From Liolophura sinensis (Eukaryota; Mollusca; Polyplacophora; Chitonida; Chitonidae), in the NCBI RefSeq assembly GCF_032854445.1, contig NC_088307.1, forward strand, positions 11,732,017 through 11,796,016: a DNA stretch of 64,000 bases, in the 5' to 3' direction. The translations under genes and the position numbers were made by a program. Every line of letters starts with the position of its first letter. The stretch's first letter is position 1. Under the pieces are notes generated by a model that worked only from the letters and a program-made list of their open reading frames with translations, searched no databases and had not been told where the DNA came from. Below, in pieces: positions 48,876-62,640 of the stretch.

Positions 48876-49442
48876 GTGTAATATTTTAATTGACGCTATT
48901 TCCTTGTTATGATCGATCAAACAATATTATTAAAAATGGTACATATACATAAAAACTCCGTGTACGAATTTTCCCTTCAAAATGAATAAAACCTGATACT
49001 TTCAAAGCGAAGAAAACATATAGCTTGTAAAATGGTAAAGCTCTCTATCTGTACACGGTTTGAGGATATATGTAACAGAGTAAAATTTGTTATGGTAATC
49101 TGCACTGAAATAAGATGACACAGGTAATTCATATTTACTTACTTCGGGCTGATGAGTCATCATCACAGACATCGTGCGGTTTTCAATTATACGGAAGTTT
49201 AGATTTTTGCTCTCAGTTACACAAACAAGGACATACTTGAACTAGCACGCACGGGTTGGCCGCGACGTGAACAAAACGCCACACTACGAGTCTGTAGCCA
49301 AGTAAAGCAGGAACTGTATTTTATATAGTTGTGGAGTGGTCAAAACACAGTGACCTTGTCCTGCCTCTTGAATGGTTTATATGGTTAATAAGAGCGAATA
49401 TACACTGAAAAGCGTGACCCCAGGCTCAAATCTCAATTACTG

Positions 49443-49580
49443 CTGGCCACTTTCACAAACATGTCGTACTTGTACGATATCGCACATATAGGAAGGACAA
49501 TGGTACGTTAATAGTGAAGTACAAAATAAGGTACGACAAGTGTACGATAAATAGATGTCGTACGCCGCTTTGTGAAAGTT
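49443..49580. mobile_element. MITE-like element (copy 2)
   Basis: Partner of 8630-8750, longer by TGTACGATATCGCACATA. The right terminal repeat is mutated to TTTGTGAAAGTTTTCC. Confidence 0.6.
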
Positions 49581-49644
49581 TTCCCCAGCAGGCCTCGATG
49601 ATGCTTAGTCCACTATCAGAATCTTGGTTTATACAGGAATACAA

Positions 49645-49684
49645 TACACACACACACACACGCACGCGCACACACGCACACACG

Positions 49685-49722
<38 letters not shown>
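49645..49722. repeat. (CA)n microsatellite (copy 2)
   Basis: Shorter partner of 8814-8913. Confidence 0.95.
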
Positions 49723-49726
<4 letters not shown>

Positions 49727-50165
49727 TGTATACGTTACTGTAACCAAATCAGTTTAGACAATCATCGAACAGTTGCATCAGTCACTTTTAAGGTGAGCAC
49801 ACAAAGGGTTACTCATAAACGTCACTCACAGGCTTTACCTGACGATGGATCGTGGGCAAATTCAGAGAAAGGGTCCATTACAGTTTAACTTTTAATATTT
49901 TAATATCACTGTAATAAATTTGAACAAGGTCTTGAAATCCAAAACGGAGTTTGGCTATTAAAGCTAAACACCAGACGAGGTGCCAAACTCTGCAACTTCT
50001 GTGAACCAACAAGCAGTAAGATGTTACCTACAGACACACACAATCCAGTCACCATGTTTCTGGTATATCAAACACTGTCCAGGATGTCTTCTCAGAAGCA
50101 AATTTCACCGCTGTACTCAAGGTTCGCTCTAGTAGGCAATAACTGCATATTGTCCTTTGGCATAG

Positions 50166-50320
50166 CCGTTTGTGGGAAGGTCTGCCATCAACCTGCCGAT
50201 AGTCGTGGGTTTCCCATGGGCACTGCCTGGTTTCCTCCCACTATAATGCTGGCCCCGGTCGAATAAGTGAAATATTCTTGAGCACGGCGTAACAACACCA
50301 AATAAATTAAATAAATAAAG
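50166..50320 (+). mobile_element. 5'-truncated SINE (copy 2)
   Basis: Partner of 9353-9510. Confidence 0.8.
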
Positions 50321-50329
50321 CGTTTGGCA

Positions 50330-53300
50330 CAGAATAGATTAGGCATACCGGTAACATATACTCAAAGTGAAGATAAAGTCTGCCACTATATATGCTAAAT
50401 TTTCAAAGCCGAGGAGATGAAATTTAGCCTCGGGGATATGGCACTGACGGACAATTCACTCTGAAAGCGTCACGTGATAATTGGCTATCACGTCAATAGC
50501 CTATTTGCTCTCGATTGTCAGTTTGCTTTCTAATAGTGGATAGGCACATATCGATGCAATAAATTGGATTTTGTGATTAGTTTAAGTGTTAAACTGATGC
50601 ATTTAGGCCCACACACCTATGAGCAGGGAACTGAGAACGGCTGCCCGTGTCATAATGCGGACAGGTTGCGCAGGATACTGCAATAACTTGTCAGGGTGAG
50701 CTAACAAGGAAACCGCGTCGGGAGATTCATTGCTTAAAATGTAATAAAAAAGTAAAATGGTGATCGTAGGCGTACGATCTTGTAAAGTCACATGACCAAG
50801 TGAGACTCCATTTCATTCATTCTGAAGATCCTTTAGCTACGACGAAGAACCTTTGCAATGATCAACTGTGTTATTTTCGCGAAAAGGTTCTTTGAAGAGC
50901 CATACCTAACCCAAATAACCTTTGAAACACCATTTTCAAGGCTGTATCTAGTTGATCACTCTTCACATTAAGACCACATTTTGCTCACCACGGACGCCAT
51001 ATACGTAGACCCATAACCTAGGCCTATATACATGTGTGCCTTTAATCCGGTTTTATGACAACAGATAGTTTTGCTCCGTGTGGTGTTGTTTAACATACTA
51101 GCTGAAAACACAGATGTTTTTACGCAATTTCGTAATTTGAGTAAATGTTATTTCTACGGAATACTGCCAACTCGTACAAATCATACATGTATGGTATCTG
51201 ACGGTCTTATTTAACTCATTGTTTGTTACGTTCAAACCACACTCGACCGTGTAACGTGTCAATTGAAGCAGGGATAATTAATTTAAATCAACTGCGATAT
51301 AACATACGTGTTAATAAATGAAGGCATCTGCTTCAAAATCTATATTAGGCCTATATTTTGTTCGAGGTAAAATTTCATCTAGATGGGCCCTACTGATCTC
51401 ACGTCTTGATTCTGGCTGAAGGAAACGACGATCAGGCCCATGAACTCACGAATATGTGATACATGCATGGCTATATACTAATGATGAATAAATCTTCTTG
51501 TTCTGATGGTACATTTATTTACTGCTCTTATCAATTCCCTATTTGGTTGTTTTTATTGGTATAATGTGTATTTTATGTCTGTTGACAATATTTTTAGCGT
51601 ACACTATTGTCTGATTGCCTGAATAAAATAATATATTGTCTGTCTTATTCTGTAATATTTGGAAAATACAGATCCATAAAACGCAGCGTTGAGAACTTAT
51701 TCGGCATCCAATTTTGTACTTCTAACAGGCGAATATAACTTGATGAATATGATGTAGTGTTTACCTATCTGAGCTGAGCAGGCCGAGCGCATAGGCCCGG
51801 GCAGTTTCTTTTCGAACGCATGTGCCAAATTTGTAAGAACTCAGTTCAAGTACAAATTTCGAAACTCTTAAGAATAAGTTTGTCACCTCGATTATTAAGA
51901 TGATTAAGGATGATCACTGGAGTGAATGCACAGCCAATGCACTGGAGTAAATGCACAGCGAATGCACTGGAGTGTTGGAGTGAATGCACAACTGGTTCAG
52001 GTCAGGTCTCTTAGACGGTAATGGAATAGGGCCTCGCTGTGCTCTACACTTTAAGGTTTGTATAAATGTAAACACAAGGAGTTAAAGGATGTCCATTCAA
52101 ATATGTTCTACGTGCTTGTGTCGTAAAACTCTGATGAAAAGGATAATGATCAATGGCTAATATACGGCAGTTATTTATGTAGCGATCGTAGGTAATTAGC
52201 TATGTTGTTCTAAGGCACATAACTCTTAGGTGTTACACAGGAGGCTTTGACACTGAGTGAAACGATCGTTCTGATTGGTTCATCGGCAGGATGAGATTGG
52301 TTGTCCGCCATCTTGGGAGACAGCTCTCAATGACATTCTAATTCAGGGGGAAATATTCTGTCCGGAATTATAATGTAATATCATTGTATACGTTGTATTG
52401 AGACTGGTTGTCCGCCATCTTCCTTTAAAAGTTCTATCTAAATAATTTGTCTCGTCTCGTCGGTATTACAGGTAAGATTCAGAGGCCATCTGCCCCTCGG
52501 TTACACGCCATTTAGTTCTTATTATGTTGTAGTTCCTAGCTGATCTATAAAAACTGATATAATACGGTTAACTTTGAAGATATTGTTGGAAGAATAGTTC
52601 ATAAATCTTAAAGTGCATGTTCGCATACTGTTTAGCAAGGGGTTGTTGTTACAAGCCCAAGAGCGTTCCTTGCTAGAATTAATCTGACGTATAATGGTAC
52701 ACTAGTATGGCAGATTTCATAGTTTTTTATACATTTATATTCATGAGACAAGTAACCCTAAGAGCTCAGTGTAGTTACGTGTGTAACAAAGTAACTTAAT
52801 TCAGCCATTGTTCGAATGGGTGTATATAAACGCTCTAGTGCTTGTAACAATTCAGGGGAGACAACTCTCAAAGACATTCTAATTCAAGGGGAAATACTAT
52901 GTCCAGAATTATAATGTGATATCATTGTATATGTTGTATTGAGACTGGTTGTCCGGCATCTTCCATTAAAAGTTCTATGCCATCTAAATAATTTGTCTCG
53001 TCTGTCCTGTGTTACAGTCCTACATTGCGCCAGACCTTAGAAAGGGCAACAAAAACACTACCAATACACTACCAGTAAATTTTTGTGAGGTGAGAAGTTT
53101 TTAATACCAGGTGTGTCTCTCACAGTTATGGTATGCAGTGATCAACACGATGTTTGAAATAGGCAGAATTTCAATCAATATTTTTAGAATTTTCTCTTAA
53201 GATTGGCTTTGGATTCTGTTGTCATCAATAAAGTTGTCCATTTAAAGACTACAATTCGAAGTATCTTAAAACGGGATAAATAATTTTTTAGATATTTTGT

Positions 53301-54410
53301 AAAGTTTAATTTTAGAATAAATTCGAAAAAAAAAACTATATTGCAGGATTTAATTAATTTTCACCGTGTTGTGCGGTGAGATGCCCATGAATTTTTCACT
53401 GCCTTTTTAACTATTTCTTATGTAGAAACTGTTTACTAAGACACAAAAATGAACGACAAAAAATGTATTTGTATAATTTGAATAGCGTGATTAATTAGGT
53501 TTACAGTCTGTTGGGGAGAAGAATGCGGTTTGGGCCGAGACGGCGAGCAGCTGTGTGAGATAATGTGTGATACCGTCCTTAAATATACCTGGCTTGTAAA
53601 TCAACTGATTGTGCGTCTGTGGTGGTCTGTAAATGATACAAAATGTCCCACAACTCTGAGTGAAATGGCCCGTCGGAAACACATAGGTCTACCGGTAACT
53701 AAATCTGTCGTAAACGATCTCAACATGATGTATTAAGCAGTAGTTCTGTGCTATCATATATCACTACATGAAGTGAATGGGAAAAGGCTACGTCACAGCA
53801 TAGGCCCCGCAATCTGATAGTTTGACTGGATAAAATTCTCAAGATGGCTGTCTCCATTCACACCAGCCAATTGTGCTTGTATTGTCATTTTGGTCGACAC
53901 GTTATTTGGTGAAGTCACAAAAAAAAAATAAAGTATGATACTTTTTAGAATGTGTGCTGGATTTGACTACCTTTTTCTATTATAGTTTAAAACATTAATC
54001 GGCCCTTTTTGATGGCATATATTTCTGTATAAATTACCAGCGTATTTAAGAATTGAATAAAGGCACAGACTTTGGAGTATTTCAGTTCAAGTGAAATCGG
54101 ATTTTTTTACCATTGTAGTAGAAGGTTAGTGTATAGCCGAAAACACAACGCTTCGTGCAAAATTACTTGTGCTATAGATATCACCAGACGTACATAAATA
54201 GAGAGAGCAATATGTCGTGATCGCGTTATATGATTCACCGTGTACATCCGGGTAATCCCACTCCACATTGATTGGCGCAACCATCACAGCAACAAGGGAT
54301 TTATTTTAGACATGCATGCGTAACACTGCGAAACTGATCTCATTTGCTCATCGTCACATGCAGACGACATATTATTTCTTAGAATTCCGCAGGATAGTCT
54401 TGTGTATTTT
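50330..54410. other. Stretch without a supported gene (copy 2)
   Basis: Conserved with 9520-13790 apart from the missing 452-bp insertion and an extra ~230 bp at 52925-53155. No exon can be supported. Confidence 0.5.
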
Positions 54411-54424
54411 TCCTACATGCTGTC

Positions 54425-54608
54425 TTCCTCTTCGACCGTACATGGGATGGTCTGACAGCAGCCTGCGAATGGTCGTGGGCTTCCCCGGGACTGTGTCCGC
54501 TTTTCTCTCCCCCCGCTCACCCCGCTATAATGCTGGCGGCCGTCGTATAAGTGAAATATTTTTGAGTACGGCGTAAACCACCAGTCAGATAAATAAAATA
54601 AATAAATA
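54425..54608 (+). mobile_element. 5'-truncated SINE (copy 2)
   Basis: A longer version of 13800-13902, with TTCGACCGTACATGGGATGG to the tail GATAAATAAAATAAATAAAT. Confidence 0.8.
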
Positions 54609-55947
54609 TTTTACTAACATCCCACACTGACCTGTCAGACGGGAGTGTTGCATTAACCATTTTACAGTCGTATGACACGGAGGAATCATGCTCCTGCGTG
54701 CATGTATTATGTGTGTTCTTGTGGCACGGCGATCTCATGTCCCCAAAGTAGGGTGCCGCCACTGAAGTATCATGCCGCAGACACCAAACACGACACCCCC
54801 ATCCAATCACATTATACTTACTCTGGACCAAACAGTCCTGTGTCATTGCTCTAACCTCTTCATGCTAAGCACCAAAAACGAGGCAGCAACATATAGCGTC
54901 TTAAAGTCTTTGGTATGACCCGATTTGGTAAAAATCAGACCAACTATAAATATGCATTGATAATGGGTCCCATAAGAAGCATACGTTTTTTTTTAGCACA
55001 ACCTTAAATTCGAAGTTCAAAAGTACAGTCGCGAAAAAGAAAACTGCATATATTGAAACAATCGAAATCGCTTTCATGTTATCGGTTTTAAACAATCAGC
55101 CGAGAGTTATACTATAACTCAAAGGTGCAGCTGTTTCTGAGTATTTCACCCGAACCCTGTCTTGCCTTTTAACTATATCACCTTGGGTACGGGTCACACG
55201 ACTTTATGTTTCCGGTTGCTCTAATATGGCGTAACCCATGACCTCGTAAGATTTTCTGCATGGTTAAAAGTTGATTTATAGAGCTACCAAGAGCTTCAGC
55301 AATACTGTATGTGACCGATTAGGCATGTTACCACCCCTCCTCCAAAACAACTGATTTGAATCATTTAAATGAAACTTCATTAGAGCATGACCAAACTTGA
55401 GGGCAAAAAGTTTTAAACATTTTCTGTGATATATGTCACGTGACTTGGACGCCATATTGAATTTTGTCGAAAAGCTTTAAAGGCTTCTTCTACATAAACA
55501 CCGAAACTATTATCGTAAAACAACTCAGTCCCCAGAACTTTTGAAGTGTGAAAACATATAGCAGCAATTTATGCTCTGAATACATCACAAGAACGAACAG
55601 TTCTCTTTTAATTCTCTGGGCTAACCGCGTAGCTATATACATAGGTTTTATGGATGAAATCCCGTGCAGTTTTAGGTTGTTATTCTAATTATGGCATTGA
55701 TAATTACAAATGTGGGAAAATCTGCCTTTGACCTGTAGCTTGGAAAGCTGAAGCCTGCATCACATTGTCTCGCTTTAAGACCTCTTTCATAGGTATATTG
55801 ATAGATTAAGCTGCGGTCAATAGATATTTCGTTTAAAGTTTGAAGAACATAATTGTCATACTGAGGCCTTTGAATTAACACGTAGGAGAGTGTGCACAAT
55901 GACTGAAGAAATCTCTGCAAATGGTGTCACCATTTGGTCTGTAACTT

Positions 55948-56092
55948 GATTTATTTATTTATTTATTAATTTATTTGACTGGTGTTTTACGCCGTACCCA
56001 AGAGTATTTCAATTATACGACGGCTGCCAGCTTTAGGGTGGGAGGAAACCAGGCAGAGCCAGGGGAAACCCACGACCATTCGCAGGTTATCT
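55948..56092 (-). mobile_element. 5'-truncated SINE (copy 2)
   Basis: Partner of 15236-15375. Confidence 0.8.
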
Positions 56093-56307
56093 GTAACTTT
56101 AGTCTGTAAAAAAAAATTAAAGTTAGAATGCTGAAATCTGTACCAAACTCTAGGGATTGAGCAGTTCTGTATTCCTTGTTTAGGTGTTTGAATCTACAAA
56201 AATTTTCAGAATGTTTTCTGCTTTTAATAATATTTGTATTATGAAACTAGATGTAATTGTTTATTTCAGAAGTTTCAGAACAACACTCAGTATTTGAGTG
56301 AGTGCGT

Positions 56308-56548
56308 GCTTGGGGTTTAACGTCATACTCAACAGTCATATGACGACGAAGGAATCCTTAAGGTGCACATAAGGTGCCTCCTTGTTGCATGACGGATTTC
56401 CACCGCTCTGTTGTCTAGTGCTGCTTCACTAAGACGACTTAGCAAAGGAAAGGAAGGCTCCCCGCCCGGGCCATTATACTGATACGGGTCAACCAGTCGT
56501 TGCACTATCCCTATTATGCTGAAAGCCAAGCGAGGAAGTTAGAACTTC
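56308..56548 (-). mobile_element. Second-family SINE-like element at a rearrangement breakpoint
   Basis: Read on the minus strand it ends CATATGACTGTTGAGTATGA then CGTTAAACCCCAAGCAC. Copy 1 keeps only the last ~15 bases of this tail (about 15590-15604, TGCTTGGGGTTTAA) before diverging. The element was therefore ancestral and the copy 1 rearrangement cut through it. Confidence 0.75.
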
Positions 56549-56689
56549 CTCTTTTAAAATCTTAGATGTGACTTCATCCATGATTGATCCTGGATCTACC
56601 GGTCCCGAAGCGGACGCTCTATTAACTGTGCTATCCGGACGGTAATACTTTGCATATGGTATGGAACATCGATGACTACTAAGATGTTC

Positions 56690-56905
56690 AAAGGTGGTTA
56701 GCGTGCTAGGATTGAGCAATGTCCTATGAGCCTCTCGCCAATGCGATTTAATGGTTTTAATGGTTCCGGCCTTACTTGGAAAGCTCTTTTCGTAACCTGT
56801 GGATGGTTGTGGATTTTCCAGCCCATCCATTCCCTTTTTATAATTCATGAAAGTGAAATATTTTTGAAAACGGCGTAAAACACTACTGAAATAAATAAAT
56901 AAGCA
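56690..56905 (+). mobile_element. Diverged SINE, copy 2 only
   Basis: A head remnant (GGTGGTTAGCGTGCTAGGAT and CTCTCGCCAATGCGATTTAA), the body, and the tail TGAAATAAATAAATAAG. It has no partner in copy 1. Confidence 0.7.
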
Positions 56906-57439
56906 AAGGCTTTGGGGAAAATGATACCATGTCAAAATTCTTTCTACCAATACGTGTGTTCGATGTAAGTGTGCGCGCACTAAATTGACCTTTGTCAAAA
57001 TATTAACTTTATAAAGCGTTTAATCACCACAGCATGTATTTTAGAAAAATTATTAACTGTGCACTTTTGGAGTGCTTCTATTGCACATGTAACCAAGTAC
57101 GTGGTGCTTCAGACTTCGGGAAACAAACATATGGCAGCTAAGCAGATTATACTGAGATGATGGCAGTTTCTTCAGAGATAACCTAAAGAAAAAATATGAA
57201 AGTATTGATTTTACACATATGGAGTTAAAATCATACAGATTTAAGGTCATCCTTTCAGTCTCTCTTTCTATATCTCTCTCAGAAATATGTTTACTTTCTG
57301 AAATACTGTCTGGTTTACGTTTGTCGACTAAGAATATTTTAAAGAGCACAAACGTTCGAAATTTTATATGCAGCTGTTGAGCAAAAAAGTTAATAGGTTT
57401 GGTTTCTAGAAAGCACTGAAGGTCTGGTTTGTTGATCAT

Positions 57440-58062
57440 TTGTTTGTGTACACGCGGCATCTGTTTCTCAATGTGTTGATCGTTTGTCTGTGTACACTCG
57501 GCACTCGTTTCTCAACGTTTTGATCATTTGTCTGCGTACACCCTACATCTGTTTCTTAGTGTGTTGAGCGTTTGTCTGTGTACACTCTGAATGTCTTTCT
57601 CAATGTGCTGATCGTTTATGTTCACGCGGCATCCGTTTCTCAATGTGTTGACCGTTTGTCGGTGTACACTCGGCATCTGTTCTTTACTCTGTTGAACATT
57701 TGCCTGTGTATACTCGGCCTCTGTTTCTCAATGTGTTGATCGTTTGTCTGTGTACACGCAACGTCTGTTTTTTACTCTGTTGATAATTTGTCTGTGTACC
57801 CTCGGAATATATTTCGCAATGTGCTGATTGTTTATGTGGACGCGGCATCCGTTTCTCAATGTATTGATCATTTGTCTGTGGACACTCGGAATATGTTTCT
57901 CAGTATGTTGATCGTATGTCTGTTTATCCGCGGCATCCGTTCCACAATGTGTTGATCGTTTGACCGTGTGCACGCGGCATCTGTTTCTCAATATGTTGAT
58001 AGTTTGTCTGTGTACACGTGGCGTCTGTTTCTTAATGTGTTGATCATTTATCTGTGTACACG
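57440..58062. repeat. 44-bp minisatellite, ~14 units, copy 2 only
   Basis: The unit TGTTGATCGTTTGTCTGTGT continues with ACACTCGGCATCTGTTTCTC and AATG. The period is not a multiple of three. Copy 1 lacks the array, so it was either lost there or arose after the duplication. Confidence 0.9.
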
Positions 58063-60681
58063 CGCTTGATGTCTAAACTTTTACTTAGAACTAAAACTGT
58101 TTTGTGACGTAGAATTAAATCGTCTATGTTAGTACACGCTTTTGTTTATGTGACTATAGGCGAGATATATATACACCATGTATGCATTGATTTCTGTGAT
58201 ATAGCTAACAATATCGAAATTACTATTTATCCTTTCTATTGTCATACGAACGACCACAGAGGAAGACCTAGCTGTTTTCATCAATGTACAAATCCAGATA
58301 ACATGTATCAGCTGGGATATTAACACGAGATATTAATGCGCTCGGATAAAAACAATTCAACAGAAGAAATCAAGAAGAGGAGAACCTGACAAGCCCAGGG
58401 TGAAGCGTTCTCTGTAGAAAACTGCCTTATACAATATCCTCATCGGATCTTTACAACAGTCTGTCGTTGATTCTAGTAAAATGAGAAGGCTCTTAGCAGA
58501 AACACATTTTTACTATTGGAAGTTTCTATGAAAGTATAAGAGTGAATCTGGAACTAAACACAAAATACAACCTGAACAAAAACAGTTTCACTTTTCTTTA
58601 CACCCTCGGCAGTTTAAGTTCGTCACACTCGCCCCCATTCTCGTCCAAATTTCCTCGGGAGAGCGACACCTGGTGGTGGATGGTGACATCTCGGTTAAAT
58701 GTCAGTGTTGTGTATAGCTGTGGAATCCGTGTTTTGCTGGAGGGCCTGGGGATTTTCGTTTCCGGTTATCTCGGGCTAAACACTATTTTCACTCTCAGCG
58801 GTGGATTTTAGATCACAACGAATATGGTATTCGTTTTACTCTGTTTAGGAATTCTCTTTTGACTGAAATACTTTAGAATTTTTTGCTCCCTATGATCTTG
58901 GGCTGAATACTGCTTTCATTCTGATTGGTGGTTTTCAGATCACACAGAATATGGTACACGTTCTGTTCTGTTGAATGCATATTGTGCAGAAAGATTTTGG
59001 GGCTTTCGCATCCGGGAGGAATTTTGCTTTCATTCTCATTGGTGGTTTCCACACCACACAGAATATGGTACTCGTTCTGTTCTGTTGAATCCACATTGTA
59101 CAGAAAGACTTTGATGCTTTAGCTTCCTGGCTGAATTCTGTTTTCACTCATTAGTGGTTTTCAGATCAAACAGAGCTTGGTACTGGTTCTGTTCGGGCTG
59201 AATTTTGCTTTCATTGGTGTTTTTTACATCATACAGAACTTGGTATTCGTTCTGTTTTGCTGAATCCACACTCTTTTGAAATACCTTCTGACTTTGGCTT
59301 CCTGGCTGAATTCTGCTTTCACTCTCATTAGTGGTTTTCAGATCAAACAGAGCTTGGTACTGGTTCTGTTCCGGCTGAATTTTGCTTTCATTGGTGTTTT
59401 TCACATCATACAGAACTTGGTACTCGTTCTGTTTTGCTGAATCCACATTCTGGTAAAAGACTTTAAAAGACTTTGGTATTTTCGTACAGTTCGGGCTGAA
59501 TACTGCTTTCTTTTCCGTGGGTGGTTTTCAGATCACACAGAATATAACACTCCTGTGGTGAGGTGTATTCCATGTCGGCGGCATCATCCACACCTTTGTT
59601 TCCGGAATTTCTGTCCAAATCCACTTCTTCGTCGGCGCCGGTCTGCACGATAGCTGTTGAGCAAGCTGCATTGTCTTGGCCCATGGAATCCGACACGGAA
59701 ACATTACTGTAAGCAGCGTTCGCTGTTATTTGTCGTTCCACAGAAGGCCGCATGGAGGTGTTACCAGTGCCATCGCCACTCTTTCTTTTCCGTTTCCTGT
59801 TACAGAAAAATGAAGTTCATGTTGAACTTTCTTAACAGGTACACGGGTATTACAAATGAACCGCAGTCCGTTTCAGAAAAGAGAAATGAATGCAATATAT
59901 TCAAAAAGGAATTCATCTTCCCACGCAATGAATTGTACATCGTAAAGGTAGGAATAACTGTTCTCCCAAATTCGTACAAAGTAAATAATTCTGCTGCTTA
60001 GTTTAAAAAATATTTCGTCTAGTTTATTTTCTAACATGCGCCTTTCCGTTAGTCGACCTCACCCAAAGTGATCTCAAAATGAGTGGTATAGTTTTGGAGG
60101 GGAGACAAACTGCTCTATAAGTGGTCCTGATGATATGAGAGTCTGCCTTTGAGAGAAAAGTGGGGGTAAGCTGACTCAAAAGTCTGAGTTATACACCTGA
60201 GCTAATTCAACTCAGAGTTATATGACCAGATAAAAGTCTTGAGTTTTCCGACTAATCAAGTGAGTCAGCAATAGAAACAGATGAGCTTAATGACTCAGCT
60301 GACTGGGCCATGTGACTAAGTTTACTCAGTTGAATTAGCTATAATTTTATATAAGTTTTAAAATATCAGTTGACCCTAACCTTTTTTTAGCGTTGATCGG
60401 TTGTTCTGTCTGTCTATCTGTGGTATAATCGGTCAATGTGTGGCACTCATGATCAGTCTATTTGTTGGTCTGTCTGGTTAATGATTTGTCCTTTGAACGA
60501 TCGATGCGTCAGCTTTTTTGGTGGGTTTGTTAGTCGGTCTGTCGGTCATTCCGTAGAACGGTTGGTCAGCATGTCGTAAGGACGTGTCTATTGGTTTGAT
60601 CTGTTGGTCGGTTGGTCAATATGTTGGCTGGTTGGTCAACATCTTGGTAGGTTGGATAATATATTGATCGGTAGGTCAATG

Positions 60682-60852
60682 CTTATTTATTATTACATTG
60701 GTTTTTACGCTCTACTTAAGGATATTTCACTATATGACGGCGTTTAGCATTATGCTGAAAGGAAACCCGGTACGACCCGTGGGAAACCACGACCATCTCA
60801 AGAATGCTGTAAGACCTTCTCATGTACTGCCGGAGAGGAAGCCAGCATGCGC
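60682..60852 (-). mobile_element. SINE (copy 2)
   Basis: Partner of 19418-19590. Confidence 0.75.
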
Positions 60853-61395
60853 CTTGTCAATATGTTGGTCGGTTGGAAAATATCCTGGTCGGTGGAAAAT
60901 ATGCTGGTCGGTTGGTCAATATGTTGGTCGGTTTGACAGTATGTTTGAAGGTTAGTTAACATGTTGGTCGGTTGGACAGCGTGTTGGTCGGTTGGTCACT
61001 ATACTGGTCGGTTGGTCAACATGTTCGTCGGTTAGTCAATATCTTGGTCGGTTGGTTAATATCTGAACGGTTGCTCAACATGCTGGTCGCTTGGTCAACA
61101 TCTTGGTCGCTTGGTCAGTTGGTCTACATATTGGTCGGTTAGACAATATGTTGGTCGGTTGGAAAATATGTTTGATCGGTTGGTCAATATGTTGGTGGGT
61201 TGGACAGCATGTTGTTCGGTTGGTCAATATGCTTTTTGGTTGGTCAACATGTTGGTTCGGGTTGACAGTTTATTAGTTGGTTGGACAATATGTTGGTCGG
61301 ATGGAAAATATGTTGGCCGGTTGGTCAACATGTTGGTCGGGTGATTAATATCTTGGTCGGTTGGTCAACATCTTGGTCGGTCAGTAAAATATTTG
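60845..61395. repeat. 20-bp minisatellite expanded in copy 2
   Basis: About 27 units of TTGGTCGGTTGGTCAATATG, against about nine after the SINE in copy 1. It lies in the receptor intron between the membrane and tail exons. Confidence 0.9.
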
Positions 61396-62519
61396 TCATC
61401 GTATCTTTTATCTGCTTATATTTGCAGACATATGCTACCTGCGTATGTGTGGGGGCAGGGGGATTTCACAGGGATACATATCCTTGAGAGTCTATACTTA
61501 CCGAACAACAACAACCAAAACGATGACAGCCAACAGAATCGCCCCTCATAACCCAACAGCCAAGCCTGCAGTGAGTGCCGCGGAATTTGTGCCTGAAGAG
61601 GATTTATAAAAAATGAACGGTTTCAAGTATGACGCTGAGCGTAATCGCCTTAACAAAGTGTCAATTGTCAAGATGCCATGGAGGCTCCTACGTGTAAACA
61701 AAGAGACTTGTGCTTTGAACTTCTGATTTCAAATTAAAGTAATGCCCAATTTCACATAATATGAAAATCTTAAGGTAGGAGACTTGTGATACGGACTTAC
61801 ATCAGTTTAACATTTAAACATGTATAAACTTCTTGGCCTATTCAAGCTAAGGTAACACCAAAGAATCCTTATTAACCACTTATTTTCTCGCCTGGTCTTG
61901 TGTGTCGTGATGTTATGTGATGTTGCCAATGCAAATCTGTCAAGTGTGACACTTTTTGCTTTAGGAGGAGAACATGCCTTAGAAGTGAGTTTTTCATTGT
62001 TCGTTTTCATTAACTCCTACAGTCTGTTTCTGTTCCTCCCCCGCACAACTTCTGAAGGAATAAATGAGTGGTTATTTCTGCCGCTATTTCTGGATGAGAA
62101 CTCCTGACTGTGTACAATCTAGAGCTTGTAATGCACGACTGCACCTCTGAGGTCCATCTTGTGGAGGGCAAAGATTCTTTGGTCAAGTTTTTCGATTGTT
62201 GTTTAAAGTCTGGTCTCTGCACCAAGGTAAGCAAACTGGATTTATCAAGGAACAAAATCCTTATCTGACATCACTGTTCACAATATGATCAGAAACAAGG
62301 ATTGGGGAATACCCAAGCTACTTGTTCCTGCTTAGGTGTCCCCCAGCACCGAGAGGTTAGAACAAGGAAAACATGACTGGTGGGCCCGATGCCAGTGTAA
62401 TGTCACTGAGTTGGGTGTCATTGCCTGGTGCCTGTTGTCATATTTGTCGTGTTTTCGGTATTGTTCGAGTCAAAATTCTCAATAGTCAAATTCGGTTATC
62501 ATGCAATAATATTTTCCAA

Positions 62520-62640
62520 CAAGCTACGCATTGTCGTGGGGGTTTTCTCAGGCTTTGTCCAGTTTCCTCGCACAGTAACTCTCATGTATGTATGGCGCAC
62601 AAAATACACCTATCAAGAAAATAAACAATAAAGAAATTAA
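62520..62640 (+). mobile_element. Degenerate SINE (copy 2)
   Basis: Partner of 20880-21030. Confidence 0.5.

Noticed and set aside
57440-58062. Minus-strand frame of 87 codons with VHRQMIN-like repeats
   Set aside because: The 44-bp repeat period is not a multiple of three, so it cannot hold a conserved repeat protein.
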